From Triatoma infestans (Eukaryota; Arthropoda; Insecta; Hemiptera; Reduviidae): 64,000 nucleotides of DNA. The stretch lies in assembly GCA_011037195.1 (NCBI GenBank), contig JAAEAF010006175.1:1-64000 (forward strand). The letters are read 5' to 3'. The notes beneath the pieces were generated by a model that was not told the origin of the DNA, did no database searches, and was given only the letters and a program-made list of their open reading frames with translations. Made by a program: the position numbers and the translations under genes. This document shows positions 45,200 to 57,241 of this stretch, piece after piece; position 1 is the stretch's first letter; every line of letters begins with the position of its first letter.

Positions 45200-45620
45200 T
45201 CTGTCACCTACTACAGTTAACAGAATTATGATGATTGACATTTCTTTTCTCCAAATTTGGAATGTTTAAATACCTTTAACGATACACGACTACTTCATTT
45301 AAGGTAGTGGAGGTACAGGCTGTTCTCCGCGAGTAGACGTTTGTTGAAAGATTATACTGTAATCCACCAGACTGCGCTTAGTTCACCAACATTTGAAATA
45401 TGTCGTCAATCATCTCCTAGAATCCTCAAAATACCTCTCCCCCCCAATCGTTTAAATGAAACGGCTAGGCCCACACATTTGCGCTGTACGTTGCAAAATT
45501 TTAAGAAAATCGATGGCTCTAATTTCCGAGAAAATCGCGAAAAAATTTAAAAAAAAAAATTCAAAATAAAAATTTGGTTATAAAAATATTGTTACTTTTT
45601 TCAAAAACTTCCGTATGAGT
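45200..45620 (-). mobile_element. Family A internal fragment, minus
   Basis: CTCCAAATTTGGAATG, AATCGATGGCTCTAATTTCC and GAGAAAATCGCGAAAA are minus-strand family blocks. Confidence 0.5.
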
Positions 45621-46739
45621 TAGATAAGTTGGTAATAAGTACCCAAACAGTGCTTAGCTTTGTGAAGTTTTCATTATTTAAAATATTTTCTTCCCAGCGG
45701 AAGACTCTTCGCTAAACACATTTATTTCTAATGGAATCCGACACGGTCACTTACTGCCTCTTACTGGAAAAGAAAATCTGGTTTGACCCTCAGGCTGGAA
45801 CAGGATACACGCAGATGTGAGCATCATATTGACGTCCTATTTTTAGACATTCATTTTATTCGATTTGTTATTGCCACATGACGATACAGATAAAGCTGAC
45901 CTGATTATTTATTGGTAATAATATTTCGATCGATTATTATTATCTTTCGATTCTATTCTAGAGTCTGACCTCCTATACTTCCCTTCCGTATTCGCGTACA
46001 TCTAATATTCTTATCATCTTACCATATTTTATATGATAACTTCTTTCTCTGTGTTTGTGCCCAGTAGGAACACAACATTAAAACGTGCAATCGATTTCTC
46101 AGGCTGTAACGATTTAAATTGTGTATTAAATGTTGCATTAACCTAATATTTTGTTTAGGGCACAATTTTTAACCCATAATTTCTATTCAAATATAAGAAT
46201 CTTATCTCATTTGCAAAATTATCAATTTCTGGTGAATTGTGTTCACACCTCAATGATCTGAAAAACAGCCTCGACCTTTATTTCGGGAAAAAGGTCATAC
46301 ATTGTTCATATGTCCGTTGCATTTTTGATTTACTTAGGCCTGATATCGATTGTATATGATCCTTCCTAAAGATCACATCGTGCCAACAAGTGGAAAAAAA
46401 ACTGGGACTGCTACCCAAACTGGGACTGGTGTCATTCTCGCCACAGTACTCTTTAACATTAACTGTATTTGGCAGATTAAGTACGCTAAATGCTGAACAT
46501 TTGTTTCTCATCTTTACCAATGTTGAAATATTTACTAAATTTTACAGAAGATTGGCTCCCAAAGTTTTTCTTTTAGCAAGCTCTTCCCTTGTAAGATTGT
46601 AAGACTTTCTTTTTCTTCGACTCTCTACACTAAGGTGAAAACCTATGCTTTCAGGTTTTAGACGGCTAAACATCAGAGGTGAATTCAGAAGGCCAATAAT
46701 AAACTCCAGTACCATCCGTGGACCAAAAATTCCTTCTCA
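45621..46739. other. AT-rich DNA without recognised features
   Basis: Nothing supported. Confidence 0.4.
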
Positions 46740-46746
46740 GTGAGAT

Positions 46747-46882
46747 ATATGTTAGATGGGTGTTGTTATATGTGAGACATATGTTAGATGGGTGTTGTTA
46801 TATGTGAGACATATGTTAGATGGGTGTTGTTATATGTGAGACATATGTTAGATGGGTGTTGTTATATGTGAGACATATGTTC
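46747..46882 (+). repeat. 32-bp minisatellite, 4.2 copies
   Basis: The unit (ATATGTTAGATGGGTGTTG then TTATATGTGAGAC) starts at 46747, 46779, 46811 and 46843; a partial fifth starts at 46875. The four full units are identical, implying recent amplification. Confidence 0.95.
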
Positions 46883-47088
46883 AAAAAACATCTTTTGGCT
46901 GTTTTCCACTTCAAAACTCCATCAAACTTTTTTGAAAAAAAATGCGTATTTGAAGTTTAAAGAAATAAAAGTTTTTAATCAAAACATGTCTTTATCTTCA
47001 ACAAGTCATAGAACAAACGGCTTTAAACTGAGTGTGTTTCAGATTTCTGTTCTTAATTTAATTTTCAAGAAGGAAGATCTCCTCATAC
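46883..47088. other. Unassigned
   Basis: Nothing recognised. Confidence 0.4.
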
Positions 47089-47166
47089 TGTGAACCTACC
47101 TCAACAATCACTATGAACCTGGTTACCTCAGCAATCACTGTGAACCTGGTTACCTTAAGCAATCAC
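47089..47166 (+). repeat. 27-bp tandem repeat, about 3 copies
   Basis: TGTGAACCTGGTTACCTCAG with CAATCAC recurs three times with small changes (47089, 47112, 47139). Confidence 0.85.
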
Positions 47167-49094
47167 TGAAGATAAAAGTGTGTTTTTGGTATCATTGGGG
47201 GAAACAATTTCTTTAACATCTTCATCTAACTGTTTTTTTTTTAAAAGATAAGGAGTTTTACACCCCCAAAAAATAATAATAATAAACATCTGATATTCTG
47301 ACATTTTATCGCACAATTCTCTAAGGAAATATTTCCAAATGTTCCAGACTTTAGAACAATTTTTTTCTTCTTTTATCCCAAAGAAACCGTACTTGGTTTG
47401 GCCGAACAGAGTTGAACCCGGTACATGCACGTAGGTACTTCTAATTTGTTCATCTATTGTAAAGCGGTCATTGCCAACTTTGCTGGAGGGGTCATTTTGT
47501 CAGATGCCTCTTTATAACTGTTAACAATATCATTTAAACCATCAAAAGATTTGTTCCAATATAAGCTCAGAGTAGTTTGTGTTTGCCCAGAATATGCGCC
47601 ATTGTAGATGCGCGTTCCAATTAGTTTCAAACCAATTCCAACTGCAAAACAGATGTTCCAGATGAACTCTCATAAGTTTTGAACTAGTTTTGTGATCGGC
47701 CAAGGTAGTCCGAGAACCAAGGCATTATAATCTAAGCAAACATGCGCAGTAAGTCGCATTTAGTTGTTTGGCTTCAATAAGGTTTTTAGAGATGAATTTA
47801 ATATTTAAACAACTTACAAAAGAGCATTTTAACAAATTAATCAGAAACCAGTCACAGACCGCGCATGCGTATATTGGTTAAAACAAATAATTTGCCAACT
47901 AAACAGAAACTGTTTGGTGAAATAAACCATTAAATAAATTAAAACAAACACTATCGGGATAATATTCTCTCAATTTATATTCTTTCACTGCATTTGAAGT
48001 TATTAAAGGATTATAAAGAAATCTGGAGTCACTTTCTTTTAGAAAATATTGTCCATGCATGGCTCACTTTCTCAATATAAACGGCTCTTTAGGGGCGCAT
48101 GTAATTCCCATTAATCGTAGCGTTTAGATTTATGTGAATGGTTTAACTTCTGAAAAACTGTTAAATACGAACTTCGTCGTGAGGGAATAAGTTACCAATT
48201 ATATATATATATATATCTTAATGTCTAGAAATAAAAAGAATTAAATGTGTTTTTCCATCGATAAAAGTGATAGCCTCAATAATCCGGTGTAGGGTTATAT
48301 TCACATTTATTAACTAGCATAATTTTCTTTATTATCTTTCAAATTTATTGTATTATTATATTTATTTTCAATATTGTTATGGTTGGAAGAATTTAATCCA
48401 ATTTAGCTGCGGGCCAGTAATTGATAGGCCCTGTTATTCACAAAAATGGACTGTTATGTCCTGGCATTTATAGGTAATTCGAAATTTTATGGAACTAATA
48501 CGATACTCTAATAATTATTTCGTAATTTATAATTAAGTTACCTTAGTTAAAATAATAATTTGAAGAGTATATATTCTTTAAAATATTCAAGGAATTACTG
48601 AATGATAGAATTATGTGGTTTGTTTTTTGCCAGTTTATAACCGCATTCAAGGTTCCTTATCTTTCCCATCAATATGCCTCACATCGCGGTAATAATAATA
48701 TAAAATACAAAATGATCGGAACAAATTTTAATTTTCAATAAATTTTCTTCTCAGTTTTCTCGTCTATATTATTTTCTCAAATATAGATTTCATATTTCAA
48801 AGCTTGTTACGGGACCAAACTAAAAAACGAATGTCACAAAACATCGCTGAACTCCATCCACCAATTTTCATGCTCGGATTGTCGTCACAGATTGGTACTC
48901 ATTCTGATGTCTTATTTTGCCGATTTCCCAGCAGTTCCGAGGTCTTCTGAATTATAATTTTTTTTTTTTTTTTAATCTCGTATGTTCTTTTATGGTGAAC
49001 AGCTTAACTCAGAGAAATCTGTTGTGTGAAATATTCACATCACTATTTCTTCTTACAGTTTTAATTGATAACATCGCCTACGGGGAATTGCGTG
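47167..49094. other. AT-rich DNA without recognised gene
   Basis: It contains (TA)n at 48200-48216, a T-run at 48959-48974, and a family A-like reversed hairpin (GTGTGAAATATTCACATCAC at 49024). Nothing else is supported. Confidence 0.4.
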
Positions 49095-49590
49095 GAAGTT
49101 AATGAGAAAGCCGACAACCTGTCAAGGAAAGGCAATCCTCTTCGTGGGGGTGAAATCCAGGGAGACCATTGTCTCCAGGGAGAGCTTAGACATAAAGAAG
49201 AAGACACGAAAGCTTTGCCCTGAATAACCCTTACAGAATTGAGGTGTCTTTGTCTGAGTCGCTGCCCAGATAAGTCTGAAGAATAGTAGGCTGCTTACGG
49301 ATTTCTTCATGGGGCACCTGATACCTCCTGCAGATAAGGTGGGAAGTTGGAAGAAGAGACTCCAATACATCTCCGGGCAGACTGCGAGTTATCATTCAGA
49401 GAATAGTTCAGAAGACAAGATAATACCAGATGTTGTAGGAAGAGCTATCGTACCTAGAACGTTCTCAAATAATGAAATTTAAGAGAATCTCGCAGGGGTC
49501 CTTAGGTTGAGAGAGCGTTCAGATTGGCACCTATGGGGAGGGGCAGTGGATATTTTAAAGTTGCAGTCACTAGGTCTTGAAAAAAACAGT
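49095..49590 (+). pseudogene. RNase H-bearing LINE, C-terminal remnant
   Basis: NEKADNLSRKGNPL (49101-49142) matches the last RNase H block (NExADxLxRKG, catalytic D kept). After frameshifts, SRLLTDFFMGHLIPP (about 49287-49325) resembles the LLTGxxxGHxxL stretch before the LINE C-terminal zinc knuckle, and VLRLRERSDWHLW (about 49500-49535) resembles the end helix. It is highly decayed. Confidence 0.55.
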
Positions 49591-49627
49591 TTCTCTACAG
49601 ACATGAAATTTCTATTTTCTTTCAAAC

Positions 49628-49773
49628 CTGGGAGCCTCTACAGCTCACTGTCCTATGATGGGCAGTGTTGTCTGTAACGAGAGAACAATGCACGGAGTCC
49701 GGCAGTGCACTGAGAAGGCTCCGGGAACCAATGACCTTAGGTGTTAACGTGCCTTAATAATAATTAAAAAAAA
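49628..49773 (+). mobile_element. SINE family SA, 5'-truncated
   Basis: CTGGGAGCCTCTACAGCTCA, CTGTCC, GGGCAGTGTTGTCTG, GGCAGTGCACTGAGAAGGC and CAATGACCTTAGGTGTTAAC with a TTAATAATAATTAAAAAAAA tail match the 3' two thirds of 9393-9622. The tRNA-like head is missing. Confidence 0.8.
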
Positions 49774-49907
49774 GTTAGTTGCTCTCAGTATTTATTGTGT
49801 ATTGATCGTGGTACCTTATATTAAACTAATATGAAGAATAGAGTTAGGCTTAAGGACATATCGCTCTCAGAACGTGATAAAACCAATTTTTCTGGGAAGT
49901 GATGTAC

Positions 49908-50105
49908 ATCAGAGATATGTTTTCCGGGATAATCTGCTTCATTTAATGGTCATCGACCGGTATCAGGTGGCCATAGATCTTTTTTAGGATTTCTGTGATC
50001 TCAGTGTTTTTCAAGACCTCCTTACAATGGAATAACAATTGAACAATTGAATCCGGCAGTTGATGGCTGCAAAATGAAGCAGGCTATCGTTGACAGTTTT
50101 CTGTT
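49908..50105. mobile_element. Hammerhead element H1, decayed foldback
   Basis: ACATCAGAGATATGTTTTCC, GATAATCTGCTTCATTTAAT, GGTCATCGACCGGTATCAGG form the left arm. GCAGTTGATGGCTGCAAAAT with GAAGCAGGCTATCG forms the right arm. Order matches the 300-bp form but helix II and the core are largely lost, so it is an old copy. Confidence 0.65.
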
Positions 50106-51109
50106 AGAACGGTATATCTACTCTCACTGATAAGCTCTAACATGATATACTGAAGTAATATTACTTCCTATTACAGCATTTTAATAAGTTAGAAACGTTA
50201 TCCTAGTATTTTGAACAGTAATGCAAACCGTTTGGTTGGGTAAAACGATATCATTATAGTATTTTTTCATTAGATTAATTAGATGATCAATTTAATGAGT
50301 AAGCCCCTTGGGCCAATCCAGTGTCGCCCCGGGGAACTGTTGTAGTATTTTTTGTTCTTGTTGGCTGTAAGGTAAATAGGAAGTTAAGGGAGGAAGTACA
50401 GTAGAAGGCTATGATAGGAACTGGGTGGTCGCGGTTCTTATATCTCACCCAACTGTGTTACCATCTGGAATTCCAAGTTAATTGCTCAATCTCCACGCTC
50501 CGGGATTTCCAATATTTGAGGTAAATAAATTAAATTATTCGACAAAAACAAACTAAACTATTATCAGACCACAAATTAATATAATAATGTGATATAATTG
50601 AAAATAAATCCTTGTGAAAAGTTATATAAAATATAATTTTCCGGCTCGTACCAAGTTTTCCTTCGGTCTATTTTCTTCTTGTAATATTGACGTCATAATA
50701 TTTTATATACTATAAATACACACATATGTGTGTGTAGGTGTAAGATAATGTTTTCTGTCAGGACAGTATGTCTGCTTTGGCCGATATGCTCTAATACTAC
50801 AGACTGAATATAACTAAATAATCCACGGACAGTTAAATTTTTCCTCACGTTCATCCTTCATATTAAATCACTCTCTGATGAGTAAGTATATGTTGATTAT
50901 ATTGTATTGCTTGTTTTTACTTACTCATATTATTGTAAATAAAATGTGCAATCGAATCAACTATTTTTCAGATTTGATTTAACATCTGAAATACAATTTT
51001 GAGGTGCTCTGTGGGGCAAGTGGGTGGTGGGGCAAGTTCAACCTACCAAACCAGCCAGATAGAGAAGTGATACATCCTTGTCCAGAAGAGCACACCAACA
51101 ACATTGAAA
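50106..51109. other. AT-rich DNA without recognised features
   Basis: Nothing supported. Confidence 0.4.
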
Positions 51110-51641
51110 TTTAATATCCCAAATTTCGCACAACTATCTAAAATAAACTTTTTTCGGAAAAATGTTTCATTTAAAAGTGATATTTTTTATCTGTGGATAA
51201 ATTTAAACATTGTAGGGGGGTTTTCTCATCGAGAAAAATCCAGAAAACTCAAAAACCTACTCTGTAAAGACGCCCCTCCAGTTAACCGATTTTTTTCAAG
51301 TTTGGAGTTCTAGCAGGCTTCCATGTTATATAATATAGGTTGCACAATCGTACATTATATTGAAGTGGTATTTTATAGGAAAGCTTAACGTTATTATTCC
51401 CCCATATAAATCTATTTTCCATGTAAAATGTTGCAAATAAAAATGATAATTAATTCTGTGTGTAAATAGCATACAAAGTTCAAAGAAACCGTTGAACCAG
51501 TTTTTGAAAAAATCGCGAAACGCTGAACAAAAGCATACAGTAAAGCGCACTTCCGGTTGGTGGATTTTGCTCGAAACTTCTTGTTAGATGCGGGGGTTGT
51601 ACCTAAATGAAGTATCAAGTTTTTGCATTATTTAGTTCACT

Positions 51642-51692
<51 letters not shown>

Positions 51693-51790
51693 TTAACAGA
51701 TCATTCGCTAAAAACATCTATTTCATATTTATAGTATACGTTTTTCAAAAGGAAGGTTATTGAGTGTTTCACATCAGATATTAAAAAAAA
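51110..51790 (-). mobile_element. Family A repeat, minus copy with expanded microsatellite
   Basis: GTAAAGACGCCCCTCCAGTT, AGTAAAGCGCACTTCCGGTT with GGTGGATTTTGCTCG, GTTAGATGCGGGGG, AAATGAAGTATCAAGTTTTT, (AC)n(AT)n and CAGATCATTCGCTAAAAACA occur in family order. The reversed 5' end after that is degenerate. Confidence 0.72.
51641..51692. repeat. (AC)n(AT)n compound microsatellite
   Basis: (AC)n covers 51641-51668 and (AT)n 51669-51692, at the same family A position as the tract at 39681. Confidence 0.95.
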
Positions 51791-51990
51791 AAATTCAAAA
51801 TGGCTGAAAGTATAATATCTATGTACAAAGTATCTGATTCCCGTGGGAATTCATATACAAAAAGGAGTTTGTATCAAAGTGCTTTATTGTATGTAGAAGG
51901 ACCAGCTTGTCCAGGTAACAACTTGTCAGAACTATTTTCTAATCCTACCACCAAAACTCTAAAATTTTCTGAGACAATCTCCATACAAAC

Positions 51991-52763
51991 AAAAAATCTG
52001 GTGTGAAACACTCACACGGCTTTCTCTTATTCCAATTAATAGAATTTAAACAAGAAATTTTCTTTAAAAATGCAACGTTTACAATGTTTAGTTGGGCTGG
52101 CTATAAAAAAGGTGGTAGAAGTTTTACTTTACACCTGATCGGCTTTATAAGGAGCGCCGTATGTCAAAACCAAGAAAACTCGGCAAATTTAAATTAAAAT
52201 TAACTGCAGACTCCCAATCCTTCTAAAATATTTTTTTATTGTCTGTGCAGCAAGCATTCCAAGTTTAAAGGAAGTTCGTTATAGCTGTTCTTGAGAAAAT
52301 GCCAAAAACATTCAGAAACCTATTCTGCAAACACCCACTTCCGGTAACCGATCTTCTTCAAATTTGGAATTTTGGCAATGCTTCTAATGCATATTAATAT
52401 TGTATAGGTAATGGAACCATACATTGTATTGAATTTGAACTTTAGAGAAAAGCTTAACGTTCGAGAACACCCCAAAAATAATTTTCCCGGGAAAATGTGT
52501 GGATACGTAGTTGAACAAAAATTAATCAGTCAAGTCTCACTTGCGGTTATTTTGTCCGAAACTTGGTGTCAGATACGGTGTTAGTACCCAAACGTAATGC
52601 CATGTTTGCGCATCCCGTGTTTTTTCGTTTTTGAGATGTTTTGTTAAACCATACACACACCGGAAATTCGACCTTTAAAAAGTGTATTTCCGGTGAAAAC
52701 TGATTTCGAAAATTTGACACGATCGCAATACTTCCTCTTTCTAGGAGTAAGTAAAAGTAAAAA
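51991..52763 (-). mobile_element. Family A repeat, complete 773-bp reference copy
   Basis: Read on the minus strand it starts TTTTTACTTTTACTTACTCC, AGAAAGAGGAAGTATTGCG, TCGTGTCAAATTTTCG and TTTTCACCGGAAATAC. It passes a GGTGTGTGTATGG tract, a CGAAAAAACACGG block, the CCGAAGTGAGACT-type region and the repeated AATTCCAAATTTGAAG blocks. It ends GGAATAAGAGAAAGCC and the hairpin GTGTGA-GTGTT-TCACAC with CAGATTTTTT. It is non-coding throughout. The ends are inverted repeats with hairpins. The superfamily is unknown; a MITE-like DNA element is the simplest reading. Confidence 0.75.
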
Positions 52764-53079
52764 CAAGTTTTTAAGCAGTAACATTTCAAGTCAATTAAAC
52801 TTTTTTAAAAATTTAAATTATAAACTATCTCTTGATGGTTTTTTAAGCAGAATTGCTACAAATTATGGGCGGAAAAATACAATAAATGCAGGTTAGAGAC
52901 CCACAGAGATAATTAAGAATGTCTGTTTCCTAAATCTTGGAGAAAATAAAATAAGAGAAAATGCACTTTTGGAGAAATATCTGTATTGGAGTCCTTTGAG
53001 CATGATAACATGTTTTTTCCAACGATTGATCTGTATGTCTTTAAGTAATATCTCAAAAATCGCGGTAAGTTCACTTGAT
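52764..53079. other. Unassigned, possibly family A derived
   Basis: AAATCTTGGAGAAAATAAAA and similar text are suggestive only. Confidence 0.35.
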
Positions 53080-53270
53080 AGCAAGCAAGCTTTTTGACAG
53101 ATTAAAATCCACCGACCGGAAGTGCCATTTGAATGATTTTCCCCATAGGTTTTCAGCACTTTCAGTAGTTCCAACTTGTTTTTCTTTAAACTGGTACACA
53201 TATTGATCACTTTTATTTCACTTTTTTTCGGTTTAAGTACATTTCAGGAGAGCTATGGGGAGGGGGGTGA
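53080..53270 (+). mobile_element. Family A internal fragment
   Basis: ATCCACCGACCGGAAGTGCC with ATTTGAATG and TATTGATCACTTTTATTTCA are plus-order family blocks. Confidence 0.5.
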
Positions 53271-54108
53271 GAGTTAGGCATCAAGTTATACTGTCCACAG
53301 TTTGTTCACAGTTAGGTGGCTAGCTTTTTTGTCCTAAAAAACTTGACATTCAGAAATCCATTTCTCTACTAGCTAAATGTTTACGTAATCTTTAGGGCAA
53401 ATGACTGTTATAACAAACTGCTATTTTGAAGAAAATGTCTCAATTTCAAATTGTAATAGTTGTAAAAGACAGTCGTGTACAGTGATTCAAATCAGATAAT
53501 TTTTTTTTAACTGTTCAGTAGAGGTGAACAGTATATTTTTTGGTTAAATGTTCAAAGAGAATTCAGTCAATTATAAATAAAGTTTAATTAAATTAAGTTG
53601 CTGACCTAAATAAAGTTTGCTACAATTCTCTTGTCCTGATTGATTAAATTTTAATAAATTAGTCTTTTGTATATATATATATAAAACTAATGTATGTATA
53701 TATTTATGTACTCTCTGCAGATACCATCTTAGCTAATTATTTTAGTTTTATGTTGTTTATATGAGGAGGTTATTTTGTTGTTAAATTTTATTTTTGTGCG
53801 CGGTTGTTGTTGTTGCAGCGAGCCTTGCGTTATTTAGTATATCTCCTCTAAACATTTCCATTATTAAAACCTCCTCTTGCCCCCACCATTGACCTTGTTT
53901 TCTGTCTGCTGTAATATTATTTAACAAGCGTACAGAAGGGTTGCTATAGGCACAAACTTAATTAATTAACATCAGTATCTTTTTCTTTCTTTCTTTTTTT
54001 TATAAAAATATTGTACATTTGATAATTTGTTTTTTAATTTAATTTTGCATAAAACATTTATTAATTTTGTGATATAACTGTCCCTTGATAGTGTTCCTTT
54101 AATTTACC
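53271..54108. other. AT-rich DNA without recognised features
   Basis: A short (TA)n lies at 53671-53684. Nothing else is supported. Confidence 0.4.
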
Positions 54109-54812
54109 TTTTTACTTTTTTTGTACTCCGCTTAGTAAGAGGAAGTATTGCAATCGTGTCACATTTTCGATATCGAGTTTTCACCGGAAATACAAGAGGT
54201 CCCCTGAATCTGAAAAAGTGACTTTTCGAAAATGGTCTTTGTGTATGATATCTCAAAAACGAAAAATCGCAGCAAGTTCAAACTTGAAATTCCCTTTAGG
54301 TAACAGCATGTGATCGCCAGAAGACAATTTTTATTTTACAAATTTCTCTCTATTTTCTTTCTCTTCGACAAAGTTCTCTGGGAAAATTCTTTAAATTCTA
54401 AGGCTGTTGGTGGAGGGGAAGGTGTTTGCTTTCCTCTAAAGTCTTATTCCATTTTATTATACCATTCTATGGTGCCAAATACCGAATTTGAAGAAAATTG
54501 GTTCGCCGTATGTGCAACTTTACTGAACAATTTACAGAGACGTATCACTTTCGTTTGAATTAGTTTTCCGAGTAATTTCATTAAAGGGGAGTTTGGGGGG
54601 AGCAGTGAGTTTGGGGGAAGCAGTGAGTTTGGGGGAGTAGTGAGTTTATGCTTTCCTCAACAAAGTAGTTTTTGGAAAGTTTAGATTCACTGAGTCATAT
54701 CTTGAAGATACAAAACATTAAGAATAATTAAATGTAAAAAGAGAATTAGTCAATTATAGCTACGTAAATCGCCGTAAGAGAAAGTCGTGAGAGTGTTTCA
54801 CACCATATTTTT
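54109..54812 (+). mobile_element. Family A repeat, near-complete plus copy
   Basis: It starts CTTAGTAAGAGGAAGTATTG, CAATCGTGTCACATTTTCG and ATATCGAGTTTTCACCGGAA. It contains GAGGTCCCCTGAATCTG, ATATCTCAAAAACGAAAAAT, GTTCAAACTTGAAATTCCC and AACTTTACTGAACAATTTAC. It ends GCCGTAAGAGAAAGTCGTGA and GAGTGTTTCACACC. A G-rich tandem repeat at 54589 lies inside. Confidence 0.78.
54589..54647 (+). repeat. 18-bp G-rich tandem repeat, 3.3 copies
   Basis: GAGTTTGGGGGAAGCAGT occurs at 54589 (with one G more and one A fewer), 54607 and 54625 (17 bp), then GAGTTT. It arose within the family A copy. Confidence 0.9.
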
Positions 54813-56366
54813 TTAATTATGAAATTTCACTATCGTGTCTTAGATAGATATGTAAAGCCAAATTCACGCCGATCTGAAAGATCTATTCTAACTCCCTGTA
54901 TTAGTGTTTGCGGTTTTTGTGTACAGTGTACCTATATTGTGTGTAAGTGTTAGGTTGTGTGTATGGTGAATGTGATGATGATGATGAGCTACAGTTAGCC
55001 GATGGGTTCACTGTTGGGACCATCAGCTCCCGCTGCAGACCCTAGGTGTTAGTGTGTGAATGTTAAGCTGACTGTTGTTATGTTGATCGTGTTGCTGAGC
55101 GAAGATTTTTGGTTTTTTCATTTTGGTGTAAAAACTACAGTAATAGTTTTTGAACACTTTTTTTTGTGAAGTTTTGCCTGAGAATAATTATACCAGGGAG
55201 TACTGGGCGACTTTGGACCCTTCCTCCCAACTTAAGTGCGTCTCTAGTCTGTTTAACGGTTCCACATATGCTACACTGTCGCAAAGGCAATTAAATATGT
55301 TGTAAGAATTTTCTCATTTTGAGTAAAATTTGCCAACTGGAAATTGAGAAAGTTATGCGATTTTTTCGCTCACCTAATTTCTAAAAATATCTTTAGGTTC
55401 AGCTTCTCTCGAAAATGTAATCTTGGTGGAAACTCAATTTACAAAAGCTGTCTACATGCAACAATTCCTCATTCGATTGAAATAGAAAGTAATAACTCAA
55501 AGGCAATACTCCAAAGGTCTTATTTGGGAAAGACGCTTTTGTTTATTCATACGGTTTTTCCAAATTAATTTTCTTAATGTAACAACAAAAGTACGAAATC
55601 TTTAGCCTGAGAAATAGTTTGGTTTTTTTCTTTTGTTAAAGTTTACGCAATCACTGGTATTCTTTTCCGTTTGTTCAAACAGAGGTAACTGTCTCACGAC
55701 TTGTTTTCTACAATTGAAATCTAACCTAATTAACATTTCAGCTTTTCAGTCAAATTATATTTATTTGTGGACATTCAGCGATTGCAATTCTATTTCTTCA
55801 TTCAGCTTTAATTCCATTCTGGTTCCTGGTTATTGTTGTTACAAAATTTATTTTTTTACTTAGGTATTTTATTTTCTCTGCGTTGCACAGCCTTTGGAAA
55901 CTGATAATTTGTTATTTTACTTTGTAATGAAAAGTAATGAAATGTGATACAAAAGATTAAAAAAACAACTAAAGTTATCTGATTGTGAAATCTTAGAAGA
56001 CTGATCGATAGGTTTTTTATTGGCGGCCTTGGTAATTCATACAATTGATGGTTGTTGGAGGGTGAGCTATATTAGAGTCACTCTATAGCTGTGCCAACGT
56101 TTCTATATATTATTTATGCCAATCAAAAACTATTTCTTTTGGGTCGAAAAATCTATCTCTGTTTGTTAAGTAAAATATATCTCTCCACCCCCAAACAAAC
56201 ATTTTGAGAAATATTTGAATATTATTGGATACTATTTTTAGTTTTCTTTTGTTTTCTCCAACAACTGATAACAATGATAAAAAAAGAGATAGATATGAGT
56301 TTTGTGAATTGTGCCAGGGATGTGGGATTTGTGGCAACCTTATTAGTAAAACAAGTAGCACTCAGC

Positions 56367-56398
<32 letters not shown>

Positions 56399-57241
56399 AA
56401 GAGGGAGATTTCTGGTTGTAGCAGATATTTGTTGCTATTGTTTGTCAATCTTATCCGCAAGCTCGTGTTTTATCCACGACGAAGATCTAGCGAGTCACAG
56501 AAGATGTCATACTGGCGACAGTGGCGGAGTTGCGGAAGACAGCTAGTTTGTGACGTGACTCTCCCTTCTTCACTTCCAGCACCCCCCCTACTAAAGAGGG
56601 CACCAACACTCATGTCTTGTCTCCTTTAAAGAAATATCTCTCTACACTACGACACTACCCTCTAGATCTATCCCCACTATTTCTATATTTTATTCCTACC
56701 TCCAGAATACAACCATACGCGCACACATTTTACTGGAACACTCCATAAGTGTAACATCTTTTCTAGTTATTTCTAATTCTGTGTTTCCTAGTTACGATGT
56801 AACGAGTCCCCCAGGGATATAGTTGCTGTTTTCATTGTGCTCGTATAATACTGTTACTACTGTTACATCATCAGTGCTTTTTTTTATTTTTATTATAGTG
56901 TTTCCTTATAGTTATTGGACTTTGTTTTTGTCGGAATTAATTCTGGATTATGACCATGACCAAAGTTCTGGGACCATGTTCGCCCAAAAGGTACTTACTA
57001 CAAATTATTTTTTTATTTATTTATATATTGGTCATTTTCATCCGCCTAGAGTTGTTTCTGAAGTTATAAATTCTTGAAGGTTGTTCAGGGAGTTCGCTTT
57101 TTAAGTAAAAAAGGAAAAATATTTCTTAATTTCTTTGCGAACGTGTTGATGGTTTATTCAATCATCTTTAGGGCATATTAATAAGTAATGTGTACACTCT
57201 ACTAATGTATACTGTTATTATATACTAAATAATATAGTAAT
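54813..57241. other. Mostly AT-rich; GC-richer patch at 56450-56640 and (CA)n
   Basis: (CA)n lies at 56366-56394. A frame through 56450-56546 ends with FIHDEDLASHRRCHTGD, which matches half of a C2H2 zinc finger by spacing but lacks the cysteine pair. No gene is supported. A GATGATGATGATG run lies at 54971-54985. Confidence 0.35.

Noticed and set aside
52893..53210. Minus-strand open frame of 105 codons
   Set aside because: It overlaps family A-derived sequence and shows no domain.
54169..54190. Conserved regulatory element TTTCGATATCGAGTTTTCAC
   Set aside because: Its recurrence is explained by membership in repeat family A.
56225..56629. Open frame of 134 codons
   Set aside because: It runs through a (CA)n microsatellite, giving His-Thr repeats. 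Two overlapping frames stay open for the same reason.
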